A stretch of DNA of 64,000 nt. Source: Mesorhizobium sp. M8A.F.Ca.ET.218.01.1.1 (GTDB taxonomy: Bacteria; Pseudomonadota; Alphaproteobacteria; Rhizobiales; Rhizobiaceae). A model generated the notes under the pieces. That model was not told where the DNA came from, ran no database searches, and saw nothing but the letters and a program-made list of their open reading frames with translations. The stretch covers positions 186,001 through 250,000 of the forward strand of contig NZ_SRUZ01000002.1 of the NCBI RefSeq assembly GCF_004791165.1. Direction: 5' to 3'. The translations under genes were made by a program, and so were the position numbers. Shown here in pieces: positions 27,353 to 35,672 of the stretch; within the stretch, counting starts at the first letter, position 1; the number at the start of each line of letters is the position of its first letter.

Positions 27353-28762
27353 TCAACCGGCACTGTGGCCGGCGAATGGCAAGGCGGGAAACGGCGCCGC
27401 GCCGATCAACCCGGCGACGGCGCGCGCCGGGGCCAGATCGAAGGACGGCAGGAAGCGGGCGAAGGGAGCAACGACTGGCGAGGCCGCAAACCCTTGCGAT
27501 GTCGGCCAATCAGGCGCCGAACCGGCCTTTTCGACGGCTTGCAGCAGGCCTGGTTCAGCCGCCAATGCCCCGCGCATCAGGCTTGGCGGGGTTTCGCCCC
27601 GGCCTACAGCCAGCCGCTTCGCCGCCAACGCCCCGAATGGGGCGATCAACAATGCGCCGCTGGCGTCGTGCAATGTGATTTGGCGGCGGCCATCCCAGAT
27701 GGTGGCGTCGACCGTTGCCGCTGCCGCCGGCAAGCCCCGCATTTCCCGGCGCAGGAAGATGCCGGCGCGCCGGAAGTCGATTACCGTCCGCGACAATGTG
27801 GCGCAAAGAAACCCCGCCTTCAGCCGGGCGAACAACGCCTCGCTGCGAGCCTGGTCCGGCAGGAAGGCAATCCCGCCTGTCGTCGCCAGGAGAATGCGCA
27901 GCGCGTAGACGGCCGCCTGGTCGTCGCCGGCGCTGAGCAGGGCCGGGTCGAGCCGGACGAGACCCGTCGCCGGCCGGCTGGCAAAGCGCTCGACCAGAGA
28001 GGCGGCCTTGGCGCCAAGCCGCATGCGGGCGCCGGCCGCCTGTGCCGCCAACGCCAGCGCGTCGTTCATGCGCTGTGCGCCGGCCTCCCCGGCAAGGGCC
28101 GCGCGCATGCGCGGCCGCTCGAAGGCTTCATCGGCATTGGTCGGGTCCTCGGCCCAGCCGACCTGTTGGCGGTGCAGGAAATCGCGCAGCACAGAGCGCC
28201 GGACGCCAAGAAGCGGTCGCACGATCCAGTCGCGCCAGTCATGCAAGGTGGCGGGCGCCATGCCGGCAAGGCCCCGTCCTTCATCGCGGCCCGCATCGTT
28301 GCGATCGCGCCGCATCAGCACCGTCTCGGCCTGGTCGTCCGATGTATGTCCGGTCACGATCAGGCCGATGCCCTCCGCCCGGGCGGCGCTGGCGAGCAGC
28401 CGGTAGCGCGCCTCGCGCGCTGCCGCAGGCAGGCCGGTCGATGGTTTTTCTCCCGACCAGGCGAGGATGCGGTGGGCGATGCCGCGCTCCACGCAAAGCT
28501 GCGCCACGGCCTGCGCCTCACCAGCCGAACCCTGCCGCAAGCCGTGATCGACCGTGATCGCGAGCAGCCTCGTGGACGGCGCGGTATTGTCGAGATGCTG
28601 TTTGAGAAGAAGAAGGAGCGCGATCGAGTCGCTGCCGCCTGATACGGCCGCAACGGCGCCGTTGGTAAAATCGATATGCGAAAAAAGTCTCGTCGAAAAC
28701 TCAGGCCCGGTGTCGAGCATCAATGCATTCGTCCAAAAGTCCCCGGTTTGGGACTGCGACAT
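27353..28762 (-). CDS. tilS: tRNA(Ile)-lysidine synthase
   Basis: Up to 469 residues. Converts the wobble C of the CAU anticodon tRNA to lysidine so that AUA is read as Ile. The PP-loop SGGSDS is at 41-46. The first 14 residues (SQSQTGDFW...) are encoded within a dispersed hairpin repeat, and an ATG at 28720 (MLDTGPEFS) may be the ancestral start, giving 455 residues; neither has a strong ribosome binding site. The gene begins 12 bp after the cpoB stop in the longer form. Confidence 0.92.
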   Translation of the reverse strand: MSQSQTGDFWTNALMLDTGPEFSTRLFSHIDFTNGAVAAVSGGSDSIALLLLLKQHLDNTAPSTRLLAITVDHGLRQGSAGEAQAVAQLCVERGIAHRILAWSGEKPSTGLPAAAREARYRLLASAARAEGIGLIVTGHTSDDQAETVLMRRDRNDAGRDEGRGLAGMAPATLHDWRDWIVRPLLGVRRSVLRDFLHRQQVGWAEDPTNADEAFERPRMRAALAGEAGAQRMNDALALAAQAAGARMRLGAKAASLVERFASRPATGLVRLDPALLSAGDDQAAVYALRILLATTGGIAFLPDQARSEALFARLKAGFLCATLSRTVIDFRRAGIFLRREMRGLPAAAATVDATIWDGRRQITLHDASGALLIAPFGALAAKRLAVGRGETPPSLMRGALAAEPGLLQAVEKAGSAPDWPTSQGFAASPVVAPFARFLPSFDLAPARAVAGLIGAAPFPALPFAGHSAG

Positions 28763-28763
28763 C
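28719..28763. repeat. dispersed hairpin repeat, copy B, overlapping the tilS 5' end
   Basis: Contains ATGCATTCGTCCAAAAGT, CCCCGG, TTTGGGACTGCGACAT, the same order of blocks as copy A with eroded arms. It lies at the cpoB-tilS junction and supplies the first codons of the longer tilS frame. Confidence 0.6.
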
Positions 28764-28774
28764 CCCGGGAAAGA

Positions 28775-29869
28775 TCAGCACGCAGCCAGGGCCTTCTCCT
28801 GCTTGACGCGTTCCTTGAGTGTGCTGGAAATATCGGGATAGCGCTTGCCGACCTCGCTGAAGGTGGCGCAGGCGACATCATGCTGCTTGAGGCCGACCAG
28901 CGACACACCGAGCTTCAACAGCATGTCGGGTGCCTTCTTGGCCTTGGGATAGTCCTTGCTGGCAGCGAGGAAGACTTCCGCCGCATCGCGGTATTTCTGC
29001 TGGCCAAGCAGCGATTCCCCCAGCCAGTAATGCGCGTCCGCCGTCTTGGCGTCTTTGGGGAAGCGGGAGATATGGTCGCGGAAACCCTGTTCGGCGGTGC
29101 CGTAGTCGCCCGACAGGATGAACTGGTAGGAGTTGCGGTAGAGCTCTTCGGGATTGTTGGTGGCGGGCAGCGCCGCGACCTGCGTGCCGCCGGACTTGCC
29201 AGCCTTGGCAGGTGCGCTGGCGGCAGGTGCGGTGTCCTGTGCCGGCGCGGTTGCCTGCGTGCTGCCGCCGGCATCGATCACATTGCCGTTCTTGTCGACG
29301 GTGATGGACCCAAAAGTCTTTTCGGGCGCTCCCTTGCCGGGGATCAGCTTGCCGGGGTCACCGTCGGGCGATTCGACGATGACGTCCTCGACCGTCTTGC
29401 CGCCTGTGGATTGATCGCCGCCGGGCGCGGCGCCGGCATCAGCCGGCGCCTGGGTTGCCGGGGCCGAGGCCACGTCGGTGTTGGTTCCGGTGGTGGCATC
29501 TGATTTCTTCTGCGCCGGCGGTTGTCCGCCTTGCGAGCCCCCTTCCAGCTGCTGGAAACGGAACTCGTTGTCTTCCTGCTGTTTGCGGATCTGCTCCTGC
29601 ATCTGCAAGATCTGGAAATTGAGTTCCTCGACCTTGCCGGTCAGCTGCCGCAGTTGGTCCTCGAGCCCGGTCACGCCGACGCCGCTCGACTGCGCGAGCT
29701 GGACTTGATCCTGCTTTTTCTTCTCACCGAAAAGGCTGGGCAACTCAAGTGTCGGCAGATGGAACGAAAACCCGCTCTCGGTTGATTGCCCCGAACCGCT
29801 CGCCAAAGCGGTTACGCCTGATAGGAGCAGCAGCGCAAGCGTGCCGCTCAGAACCGATCTCAAATGCAT
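28775..29869 (-). CDS. cpoB: Tol-Pal system periplasmic protein CpoB (YbgF)
   Basis: 364 residues. Signal peptide 1-25. A coiled-coil segment (about 60-105, LEDQLRQLTGKVEELNFQIL) should drive trimerisation. A Pro/Ala/Thr linker leads to a C-terminal TPR domain (about 240-360; ELYRNSYQFILSGDYGTAEQGF, DAHYWLGESLLGQQKYRDAAEVF). CpoB couples TolA to peptidoglycan synthesis at division. It follows pal on the same strand. The start at 29869 was chosen because it opens the signal peptide. Confidence 0.92.
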   Translation of the reverse strand: MHLRSVLSGTLALLLLSGVTALASGSGQSTESGFSFHLPTLELPSLFGEKKKQDQVQLAQSSGVGVTGLEDQLRQLTGKVEELNFQILQMQEQIRKQQEDNEFRFQQLEGGSQGGQPPAQKKSDATTGTNTDVASAPATQAPADAGAAPGGDQSTGGKTVEDVIVESPDGDPGKLIPGKGAPEKTFGSITVDKNGNVIDAGGSTQATAPAQDTAPAASAPAKAGKSGGTQVAALPATNNPEELYRNSYQFILSGDYGTAEQGFRDHISRFPKDAKTADAHYWLGESLLGQQKYRDAAEVFLAASKDYPKAKKAPDMLLKLGVSLVGLKQHDVACATFSEVGKRYPDISSTLKERVKQEKALAAC

Positions 29870-29993
29870 GTGCCTCTCGCCGTCCAATCGTTAGCTTGTT
29901 CGCGCCTTCCAATCGATGTGAGACCAGCCAAGCGCCCTCGGCTCATAGCAGGGCGCGAGACTTCGGCCAAATTTTGTTTCGGGCCCCAGGATA

Positions 29994-30023
29994 TGAAAAA
30001 GGCGGCCGGGAGGCCGCCTTTCG
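29994..30023 (-). terminator. terminator-like hairpin between pal and cpoB
   Basis: AAAGGCGGCC-GGGA-GGCCGCCTTT forms a perfect stem, and on the minus strand it is followed by TTCAT. It lies 26 bp after the pal stop and could make pal more abundant than cpoB-tilS-ftsH. Confidence 0.65.
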
Positions 30024-30048
30024 CAGAGGTGTGTTGTATTTTTGCCGA

Positions 30049-30555
30049 TCAGGAACCGGCGCCGCTGAGCGTGGTGACGGCCCGGCGATTCTGCGACCAG
30101 CAGGAGATGTCATCGCACACGGCGACCGGACGTTCCTTGCCGTAGGAAATCGTCTTGAGGCGGCTGGCCGAAACGCCCTTGGAAACCAGGAAGTCGCGGG
30201 TGGCGGCGGCACGACGGGCACCGAGCGCCAGATTGTATTCGCGCGTTCCGCGTTCGTCGGCATGGCCTTCGACGACGATGGCATACTGCTTGTACTGGTT
30301 CAGCCACTGCGCCTGGCGCGAAAGCGTCGTCTGCGCGTCGGCCCGGATCGAGGTCGAGTCCGTATCGAAGAAGATGCGGTCGCCGATGTTGACGGTGAAG
30401 TCCTGCGCCGAGCCGGGCGTTGCGGCACCTGCGCCGTTGAGACCAAGATCGGCCGCGTTGTTCGGCGTCTTCTTCGAGGCGCAACCGGCGACGGCGAGCA
30501 TCGCCACCAGCGCGATCATGACCGGGTTTCTGGTAAGTGCTGCGATACGGCCCAT
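30049..30555 (-). CDS. pal: peptidoglycan-associated lipoprotein
   Basis: 168-residue outer-membrane lipoprotein with the lipidated Cys at 25 (LAVAGC). The OmpA-like domain (about 60-165) carries EGHADERGTREYNLALGARR, the peptidoglycan-binding motif. Pal links the outer membrane to the wall and is released by TolB for constriction. The start at 30555 was chosen to place the lipobox correctly. The usual tolB-pal adjacency is broken by a four-helix-bundle gene. A CtrA-like site lies about 82 bp upstream. Confidence 0.95.
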   Translation of the reverse strand: MGRIAALTRNPVMIALVAMLAVAGCASKKTPNNAADLGLNGAGAATPGSAQDFTVNIGDRIFFDTDSTSIRADAQTTLSRQAQWLNQYKQYAIVVEGHADERGTREYNLALGARRAAATRDFLVSKGVSASRLKTISYGKERPVAVCDDISCWSQNRRAVTTLSGAGS

Positions 30556-30636
30556 GCCGCCTCTCCTTCGTATTCGAGTGATTTCGTTGATCACCCAGTA
30601 ACCACGTTTGGGTTAACCGGCATTCAAGAAACACGG

Positions 30637-30651
30637 TTAAAATTTGGTTTA
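30637..30651 (-). promoter_or_regulatory. CtrA-like site upstream of pal
   Basis: TTAAAATTTGGTTTA is TTAA-N7-TTTA, one mismatch from the CtrA consensus, 82 bp before the pal start. A further GGTTAACC lies at 30611-30618. It suggests that pal has its own promoter downstream of the inserted gene. Confidence 0.35.
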
Positions 30652-30754
30652 GGCCGCCCGTCCGCAGCCGTTTGTCGTAAGCCACAGTTGGCGCGGACCC
30701 TAGGCGGAAATGCGGCCAAAACGCGACGAAGGCGTGGAAAAGGGGGAATGTAAG

Positions 30755-31204
30755 GGGAATTGAAGAGTTGGAGAACTGGAGAATTGAAGAAGGATGTTCA
30801 CCTTAACTTCTCTCTGAGGTTCACCAGCATTCCGTACACATGGGCATACGATTGTAGCCACTCGTCCCGTTGCGCCTGTGAGATGTATTCGAGGTCGAAT
30901 GCGTATGAAATCCACGTCTCGACTTCACTGCACGATCCCATGGCCATCGAAACGAACCGGGCGAATTCGGCTTTGGAGTGGGTCTGTTTGGCAAACCCCT
31001 CGGCCAGATTGGCGCAAATCCCTTTGCTGGAACGCCGCAGCTGATCGGCCAGCGCGTATTGCTCTATTTTGGGGAAAGCGAGCGTGGCCTTGTGAACCGT
31101 AAGAGAGACCATGTAAGCGCGCTTGTAGACCTCCAGATCCTTTGCTCGCTTTACGTAGCCTTCTGCTTTCTCCATCTCTTCAATTCTTCAATTCGCCAAT
31201 TCCC
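30755..31204. mobile_element. putative four-helix-bundle module with inverted ends
   Basis: The ends GGGAATTG (30755-30762) and CAATTCCC (31197-31204) are perfect 8-bp inverted repeats. Inside them, both flanks carry AATTGAAGA-type repeats (GAATTGAAGAGTTGGAG at the left; reversed AATTGAAGAATTGAAGAG at the right). They enclose one gene. The unit occupies most of the gap between tolB and pal. No transposase and no clear target duplication are visible, so mobility is inferred only. Confidence 0.45.
30798..31175 (-). CDS. four-helix-bundle protein (23S rRNA intervening-sequence/S23 family)
   Basis: 125 residues, mostly helical. The N-terminal KDLEVYKRAYMVSLTVHKAT and the central QLRRSSKGICANLAEGFAKQ are typical of the S23 four-helix-bundle family, found in 23S rRNA intervening sequences, near diversity-generating retroelements (as Avd), or alone. 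These proteins form pentameric basic rings that bind nucleic acid. Here it stands alone between tolB and pal, bracketed by inverted AATTGAAG-rich repeats. GC is lower than in neighbours (34/60 in 30961-31020). Confidence 0.88.
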   Translation of the reverse strand: MEKAEGYVKRAKDLEVYKRAYMVSLTVHKATLAFPKIEQYALADQLRRSSKGICANLAEGFAKQTHSKAEFARFVSMAMGSCSEVETWISYAFDLEYISQAQRDEWLQSYAHVYGMLVNLREKLR

Positions 31205-31207
31205 GTA

Positions 31208-32518
31208 TTATTCCAGCAGCGGTGACCAGGCCGGATCAGAAGCAAAATTCGCGGTCGGGATCGGCTGCTCGTTGCGGCCGGTGAGATCGACGGAAACCAG
31301 CTTCGGGCCGCCATTGGAGTCGCGGAAGAACATCAGCACGCGGCCGTTCGGCGCCCAGGTCGGGCCTTCCTGCTGGAAGCCGGACGACAGGATGCGCTCG
31401 CCAGAGCCGTCGGTCTTCATGACGCCGATCTGAAATTCGCCGCCGCTCTGCTTGGTGAAGGCGATGAGGTCGCCGCGCGGCGACCACACCGGCGTCGAAT
31501 AGACGCCGTCGCCGAAGGAGATGCGGGTCTGGCCCGAGCCGTCGGCGCCCATGACGTAGATCTGCGCGCGGCCGCCACGGTCGGAAGTGAACACCACCTT
31601 GCTGCCGTCGGGCGAATAGGAGGGCGAGGTGTCGATGGCGGTCGAGTTGGTCAGACGCGTGGTCGAACGGCTGCGCAGGTCCATCGCGAAGATGTTGGAA
31701 TTGCCGTCGTCGCGCAGCAGGCTCATGATCACCTTCTGGCCGTCGGGCGAGAAGCGCGGCGCGAACGTCATGCCGGGAAAATTGCCGACCAGTTCGCGCT
31801 GCCCGGTCTCGATCTGCAAGAGATAGACCCGCGGCTGGCCGCTCTCATAGGACATGTAGGTGATTTCCTGCCGGTTCGGCGAGAAGCGCGGCGTCAGCAC
31901 GATCGACCGCCCATCCGAGAGGTAGCGGATGTTGGCGCCGTCCTGGTCCATGATGGCGAGACGCTTCTTGCGCGCGTTCTTGGCGCCGGACTCGTCAATG
32001 AAGACGACGCGCGTGTCGAAATAGCCCTTCTCGCCGGTCAGCCGCTCATAGATGGCATCGGCGATGATATGAGCGACGCGGCGCTGATTGGCGTCGTTGG
32101 CGAAGAACTGCTCGCCGGCCATCTGCTGGCCCGCGAATGTATCCCACAGCCGGTACTGGGCGCGGATGCGGCCGTCTGCTTCCTTGCTGACGCTTCCGGT
32201 GACCAGCGCTTGCGCGTTGATCACCTTCCAGTCGTCGAAGCGGGGGGTTGCGTCCGGATTGGCGATCTTCTCGATGAAGGCGCTCTTGTCGATCGGCGCG
32301 AACAGGCCGGAGCGCTTCAAATCGGCGGTGACGATCTGTGAGATCTGAGCGCCAAGCGCATCGCCACCCTGGAAATCCGTGATGGCGATCGGCAGCGGCT
32401 CGACATTGCCCTTGTTGACGTTGAGTTCGACCAGCGCCCACGCAGGCATCGGAACGACGGCCGTCATGCCCAGCGCCATCGCTGCAATCGTCAGGAGCGG
32501 CTTGAGGAAAGATCGCAT
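31208..32518 (-). CDS. tolB: Tol-Pal system beta-propeller protein
   Basis: 436-residue periplasmic protein. Signal peptide 1-29 (ending AWA), an N-terminal alpha/beta domain (about 35-165), then a six-bladed propeller with repeated [16 protein letters not shown] and WSPRGDLI motifs. The N-terminal strand binds TolA and the propeller binds Pal. The start at 32518 gives the signal peptide; the much longer frame reads through the tolA end. It is 40 bp after tolA. Confidence 0.95.
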   Translation of the reverse strand: MRSFLKPLLTIAAMALGMTAVVPMPAWALVELNVNKGNVEPLPIAITDFQGGDALGAQISQIVTADLKRSGLFAPIDKSAFIEKIANPDATPRFDDWKVINAQALVTGSVSKEADGRIRAQYRLWDTFAGQQMAGEQFFANDANQRRVAHIIADAIYERLTGEKGYFDTRVVFIDESGAKNARKKRLAIMDQDGANIRYLSDGRSIVLTPRFSPNRQEITYMSYESGQPRVYLLQIETGQRELVGNFPGMTFAPRFSPDGQKVIMSLLRDDGNSNIFAMDLRSRSTTRLTNSTAIDTSPSYSPDGSKVVFTSDRGGRAQIYVMGADGSGQTRISFGDGVYSTPVWSPRGDLIAFTKQSGGEFQIGVMKTDGSGERILSSGFQQEGPTWAPNGRVLMFFRDSNGGPKLVSVDLTGRNEQPIPTANFASDPAWSPLLE

Positions 32519-32558
32519 ATCTTCTCGCTTCTCTTCTTTGATTGGGTGGACGCCCGGC

Positions 32559-33716
32559 CTAGAGGCCAAGCATTTCCCTTGGATCGAAGGTGACCCGGAT
32601 GTCGTTCCAGATGTCCTGTTTGCCGGCGGGAACCTGCAGGCCGGCCACGTCGCATTTCTGAACCGCGCGCACCGCGCTTTCGTCAAATTGCCGGTTGCCG
32701 CTCGACTTTTCGACGGACGGGCGGCCGTCGAGCTTGCCCGAATTGTCCAGGTTGAAGCGGACCACGACGACGAAATTCTCCGAACCTTCAAGCCCGGCCG
32801 GCAATGTCCAGCAACCGCCCAACTGGCTTTCCAGGGCGCCCTGCTCCGACTTCGACAGCTTCTGGCCCTGATCCTTGTCACCACCGAGCGACGCCTGCTG
32901 GGTCGAGCGCTTGGCGCCACCGCCGGACGGCTTCTGCTTGTCGAGCAAGGCCGAAATCTCATTGGCGTTGAACTGCTTGTCGTCGGACTTCGGCTTGGAC
33001 GAGGCTTCCTTGACCGGCTTGTCGGCATCCTTGCGTTCCGGCGCCTTGGCGCTTTCGGCCTGTGCCGGCTGCGGCTTTGGCCGCGCTTCCGGCGCGGGCG
33101 CCGAATTCGGCAATTGCGTCTCTTCGGTTGGCGGGTCCTTCGCTATGGCCTCGGCGACGGCGTCGGGCTTGACCTCGGGCGTCGGATCGATAGCGGCTGT
33201 CTTGTCCTGCGGCGGCGGGGTCGGCGCCGGCTTGGCCGGCGTCGGCTTGGGCTCGGTCTGCTTGACCGGCTCGGGCTTCACCTCTTCCTTGGGCGTCGGC
33301 GCTGGCGCCACTTCCGTCGCCGGAGTGGGCTTGGGCTTTTCCTGCGGCTTCGGAACGTCCTCGGTCTTCGGGATTTCCTTCGGGGTCGGCGCGGGTGGCG
33401 GCGCCGAGGTCGTGTCGACGGGTTTTGGTTTGGCTTCCGGCGTTATCGGCTTGTCGGTGTCGACGCTGTTTTCGCCGACCTTCTGCGCGTTGGGTACGAT
33501 ATCGGGACGCTGCGTCGGCAGCGGCGCCGGCTTTTCATGCATCACGGCCTTCTTGTCGCCCTGCAGCGTCTGCGCGATGGCTTCCATCGGCACGATGTCG
33601 ACCGCGACCGACTCCACGTCGGCGGACGGAAGCGCGGCCGGCGCCGACAGGGTGAACAGGCCGAAGGCCAGCACCGCCGTATGCAAGATCACCGATGTGG
33701 TGAGGCCGGTCCTCAT
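32559..33716 (-). CDS. tolA: Tol-Pal system protein TolA
   Basis: 385 residues. One N-terminal transmembrane helix (about 7-28) anchors it in the inner membrane. A long Pro/Lys/Glu-rich stalk (about 60-250, with repeats such as [13 protein letters not shown]) spans the periplasm. The C-terminal TolA/TonB-like domain (about 285-385) ends [17 protein letters not shown] and contacts TolB/Pal. It is coupled to TolQR by the proton gradient. It starts 7 bp after the tolR stop. Confidence 0.92.
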   Translation of the reverse strand: MRTGLTTSVILHTAVLAFGLFTLSAPAALPSADVESVAVDIVPMEAIAQTLQGDKKAVMHEKPAPLPTQRPDIVPNAQKVGENSVDTDKPITPEAKPKPVDTTSAPPPAPTPKEIPKTEDVPKPQEKPKPTPATEVAPAPTPKEEVKPEPVKQTEPKPTPAKPAPTPPPQDKTAAIDPTPEVKPDAVAEAIAKDPPTEETQLPNSAPAPEARPKPQPAQAESAKAPERKDADKPVKEASSKPKSDDKQFNANEISALLDKQKPSGGGAKRSTQQASLGGDKDQGQKLSKSEQGALESQLGGCWTLPAGLEGSENFVVVVRFNLDNSGKLDGRPSVEKSSGNRQFDESAVRAVQKCDVAGLQVPAGKQDIWNDIRVTFDPREMLGL

Positions 33717-33723
33717 CGTGAGT

Positions 33724-34176
33724 CTATTGATCCTGTTCCTGCAGTGAAACCAGGCCGATGTTCTTGTAGCCAGCGGCCGAGATGCGAGCCATGACCTTCA
33801 TGGCCGTGCCATAGTCGGTCGACTTGTCGCCACGGATGAAGATGCGCTCTTCATAACCGGTCTTCGAGATAGCCTGCAGTTTGGCCACCAGCTCCTCGAT
33901 CGGAATCTCGGTTTCCTGCAGGAAAATCTTGCCGGTCGCATCGATCGAGACGGTGATCGGCTGGGTGTCGGCATTCATCGCCTTGGCCTGGGTGTCCGGC
34001 AGGTCGATCGGCACGCCGACCGTCAGCATCGGTGCCGCGACCATGAAGATGATCAAGAGCACCAGCATCACGTCGACCATCGGCGTGACGTTGATCTCCG
34101 ACATCAGCGCATGGTGACGGCCGCGCCGCCGGTGGCCGCGCCCGCCGCGCCCTCCCATGCCTACGGACATACCCAT
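33724..34176 (-). CDS. tolR: Tol-Pal system protein TolR
   Basis: 150 residues, ExbD/TolR family. The single transmembrane helix (about 35-55) carries the proton-conducting Asp in PMVDVMLVLLIIFM. The periplasmic domain (60-145) includes VPIDLPDTQA and RGDKSTDYGTAMKVM. The N-terminus is Gly/Arg/His-rich. It lies between tolQ and tolA with short spacers. Confidence 0.95.
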   Translation of the reverse strand: MGMSVGMGGRGGRGHRRRGRHHALMSEINVTPMVDVMLVLLIIFMVAAPMLTVGVPIDLPDTQAKAMNADTQPITVSIDATGKIFLQETEIPIEELVAKLQAISKTGYEERIFIRGDKSTDYGTAMKVMARISAAGYKNIGLVSLQEQDQ

Positions 34177-34187
34177 CTCGTTACTCC

Positions 34188-34898
34188 TCAGGCCTTAGGC
34201 GCGACTTTTTCATCGATTTGGCGCGAGAGTATGGCGGAGAACTCATCCGAGAACCCCTCCATGCGCACGGCGATCTTGCTCGCATCCGATGACAGCTTGT
34301 TATAGGCGATGACCGCCGGAATCGCGGCGAGCAGGCCGATGGCCGTCGCCAGCAGCGCCTCGGCGATGCCGGGCGCGACCACCGCGAGGCTGGTGTTCTT
34401 GGAGCCGGCGATGGCCTGGAACGAGGTCATGATGCCGATGACGGTGCCGAACAGGCCGATGAAAGGTGCCGCGGATCCGGTGGTGGCGAGGAAGCCGAGG
34501 CGCCCCTCCAGCTTCTCCATCTCGCGGGTCAGCGCCAGGTCCATGGCCTTGTCGATGCGGGTCTGCAGGCCGAGCGGCGACTTGGCGCCTTTTTCGAAAC
34601 TCTTCTTCCATTCGCGCATGGCGGCGACGAAAATGGCGCCCATGCCTGTCGTCTTGCGGTCGGCGAGCGTGCGGTAGAGCTCCTCCAGCGACTGCCCGGA
34701 CCAGAAAACCTGCTCGAAGCGGTTCAGCGCCAGCCGCATGCGGCCATAGGCGACCAGCTTGTCGACGATGATCGCCCAGGTCCACACCGAAGCGCAGAGC
34801 AGCCCGATCATGACCAGCTTGACCACCCAGCTGGCCTGCATGAACAAGGCCCAAATCGACAATTGCGCGCCCGGTTCGGCGAGTGCGATATTTTCCAT
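34188..34898 (-). CDS. tolQ: Tol-Pal system protein TolQ
   Basis: 236 residues, MotA/TolQ/ExbB proton channel. Three transmembrane helices lie near 15-40, 135-160 and 175-200, with conserved GSAAPFIGLFGTVIGIM and LLATAIGLLAAIPAVIAYN. It starts MENIALAE with AAGGAC upstream. First gene of tolQRAB; a CtrA-like site and the ybgC terminator lie between it and ybgC. Confidence 0.95.
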   Translation of the reverse strand: MENIALAEPGAQLSIWALFMQASWVVKLVMIGLLCASVWTWAIIVDKLVAYGRMRLALNRFEQVFWSGQSLEELYRTLADRKTTGMGAIFVAAMREWKKSFEKGAKSPLGLQTRIDKAMDLALTREMEKLEGRLGFLATTGSAAPFIGLFGTVIGIMTSFQAIAGSKNTSLAVVAPGIAEALLATAIGLLAAIPAVIAYNKLSSDASKIAVRMEGFSDEFSAILSRQIDEKVAPKA

Positions 34899-35084
34899 CG
34901 TTACGTCCTTAAGATTTTCCGGGCGAAGCTGGCGGCTGGCCCATGGCATCCCTTGTGGTCGGTTCGCACGAAGCTACCGGACACCCCAAACCGTGCCGTT
35001 AGCGGCCTTTTCGGGGCAAATATTGGTGAAAGGAAGGCGCTGGATAACGCCAATCTTCACCAGTCTCTTCATGAACCGTTATGG

Positions 35085-35099
35085 TTAAGGATGGGTTAG
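35085..35099 (-). promoter_or_regulatory. CtrA-like site upstream of tolQ
   Basis: TTAAGGATGGGTTAG is TTAA-N7-TTAG, one mismatch from consensus. It lies 187 bp before tolQ, between that gene and the ybgC terminator. Confidence 0.35.
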
Positions 35100-35128
35100 T
35101 GTATAAGGCGCGGCGCATTGCCGCGCCT
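35100..35128 (-). terminator. ybgC terminator hairpin
   Basis: AGGCGCGGC-GCATT-GCCGCGCCT (35106-35128), followed on the minus strand by TATAC. It lies 30 bp after the ybgC stop. The T-tract is weak. Confidence 0.55.
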
Positions 35129-35157
35129 GGGTATCGCAGGCCGGCATCACCTGAATA

Positions 35158-35628
35158 TCAGCCGACCCGTGGCATGAACGCCGCCACCCATTCCCTGGGA
35201 AAGCGCCTCGGCCGGCCGTTCTCGCCGATGATCGCCGCCTCGACCTTGGCCTCGACCAGCACCTCGTCGCCCCGCTTGAGCTGCTGTGCCATGAAGATTC
35301 GCGCACCGGAAATGGCATCGGTGCGGGTGTCTACGGTCAGGATGTCGTCGATGCGAGCGGGAATGCGGAAGTCGATCTCCATGCGGCGTACCACCCATGC
35401 GATCTTCTCGCCATGCTTGCCTTCGGCGAGTTCGGTGTGGTGCACGCCGGTGAGCCGGAGATAGTCGGAGCGGCCGCGCTCGAGGAATTCGAGATAGCGC
35501 GCGTGGTAGACGACGCCCGAAAAATCGGTGTCGGCGTAATAGACCCGCGCCATCAGCCGGTGGCCGAACTCGGTCAGCGCGCCGGAAAGCCCAGCCAGCA
35601 ATGCCGCGGATTCACCATGATCGCCCAT
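35158..35628 (-). CDS. ybgC: acyl-CoA thioesterase YbgC (Tol-Pal associated)
   Basis: 156-residue hotdog-fold thioesterase. The active-site block RVYYADTDFSGVVYHARYLEF contains the catalytic Asp, and ERGRSDYLR follows. YbgC proteins hydrolyse short acyl-CoAs or acyl-ACPs and lie next to tolQ across Proteobacteria. The start at 35628 has AAGGGAAG upstream. It is upstream of tolQ but separated from it by a hairpin and a promoter-like region. Confidence 0.92.
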   Translation of the reverse strand: MGDHGESAALLAGLSGALTEFGHRLMARVYYADTDFSGVVYHARYLEFLERGRSDYLRLTGVHHTELAEGKHGEKIAWVVRRMEIDFRIPARIDDILTVDTRTDAISGARIFMAQQLKRGDEVLVEAKVEAAIIGENGRPRRFPREWVAAFMPRVG

Positions 35629-35672
35629 TGCGCTTCCCTTTTGGATGCCGACGCGGCAGGTATTTTTGGCGC

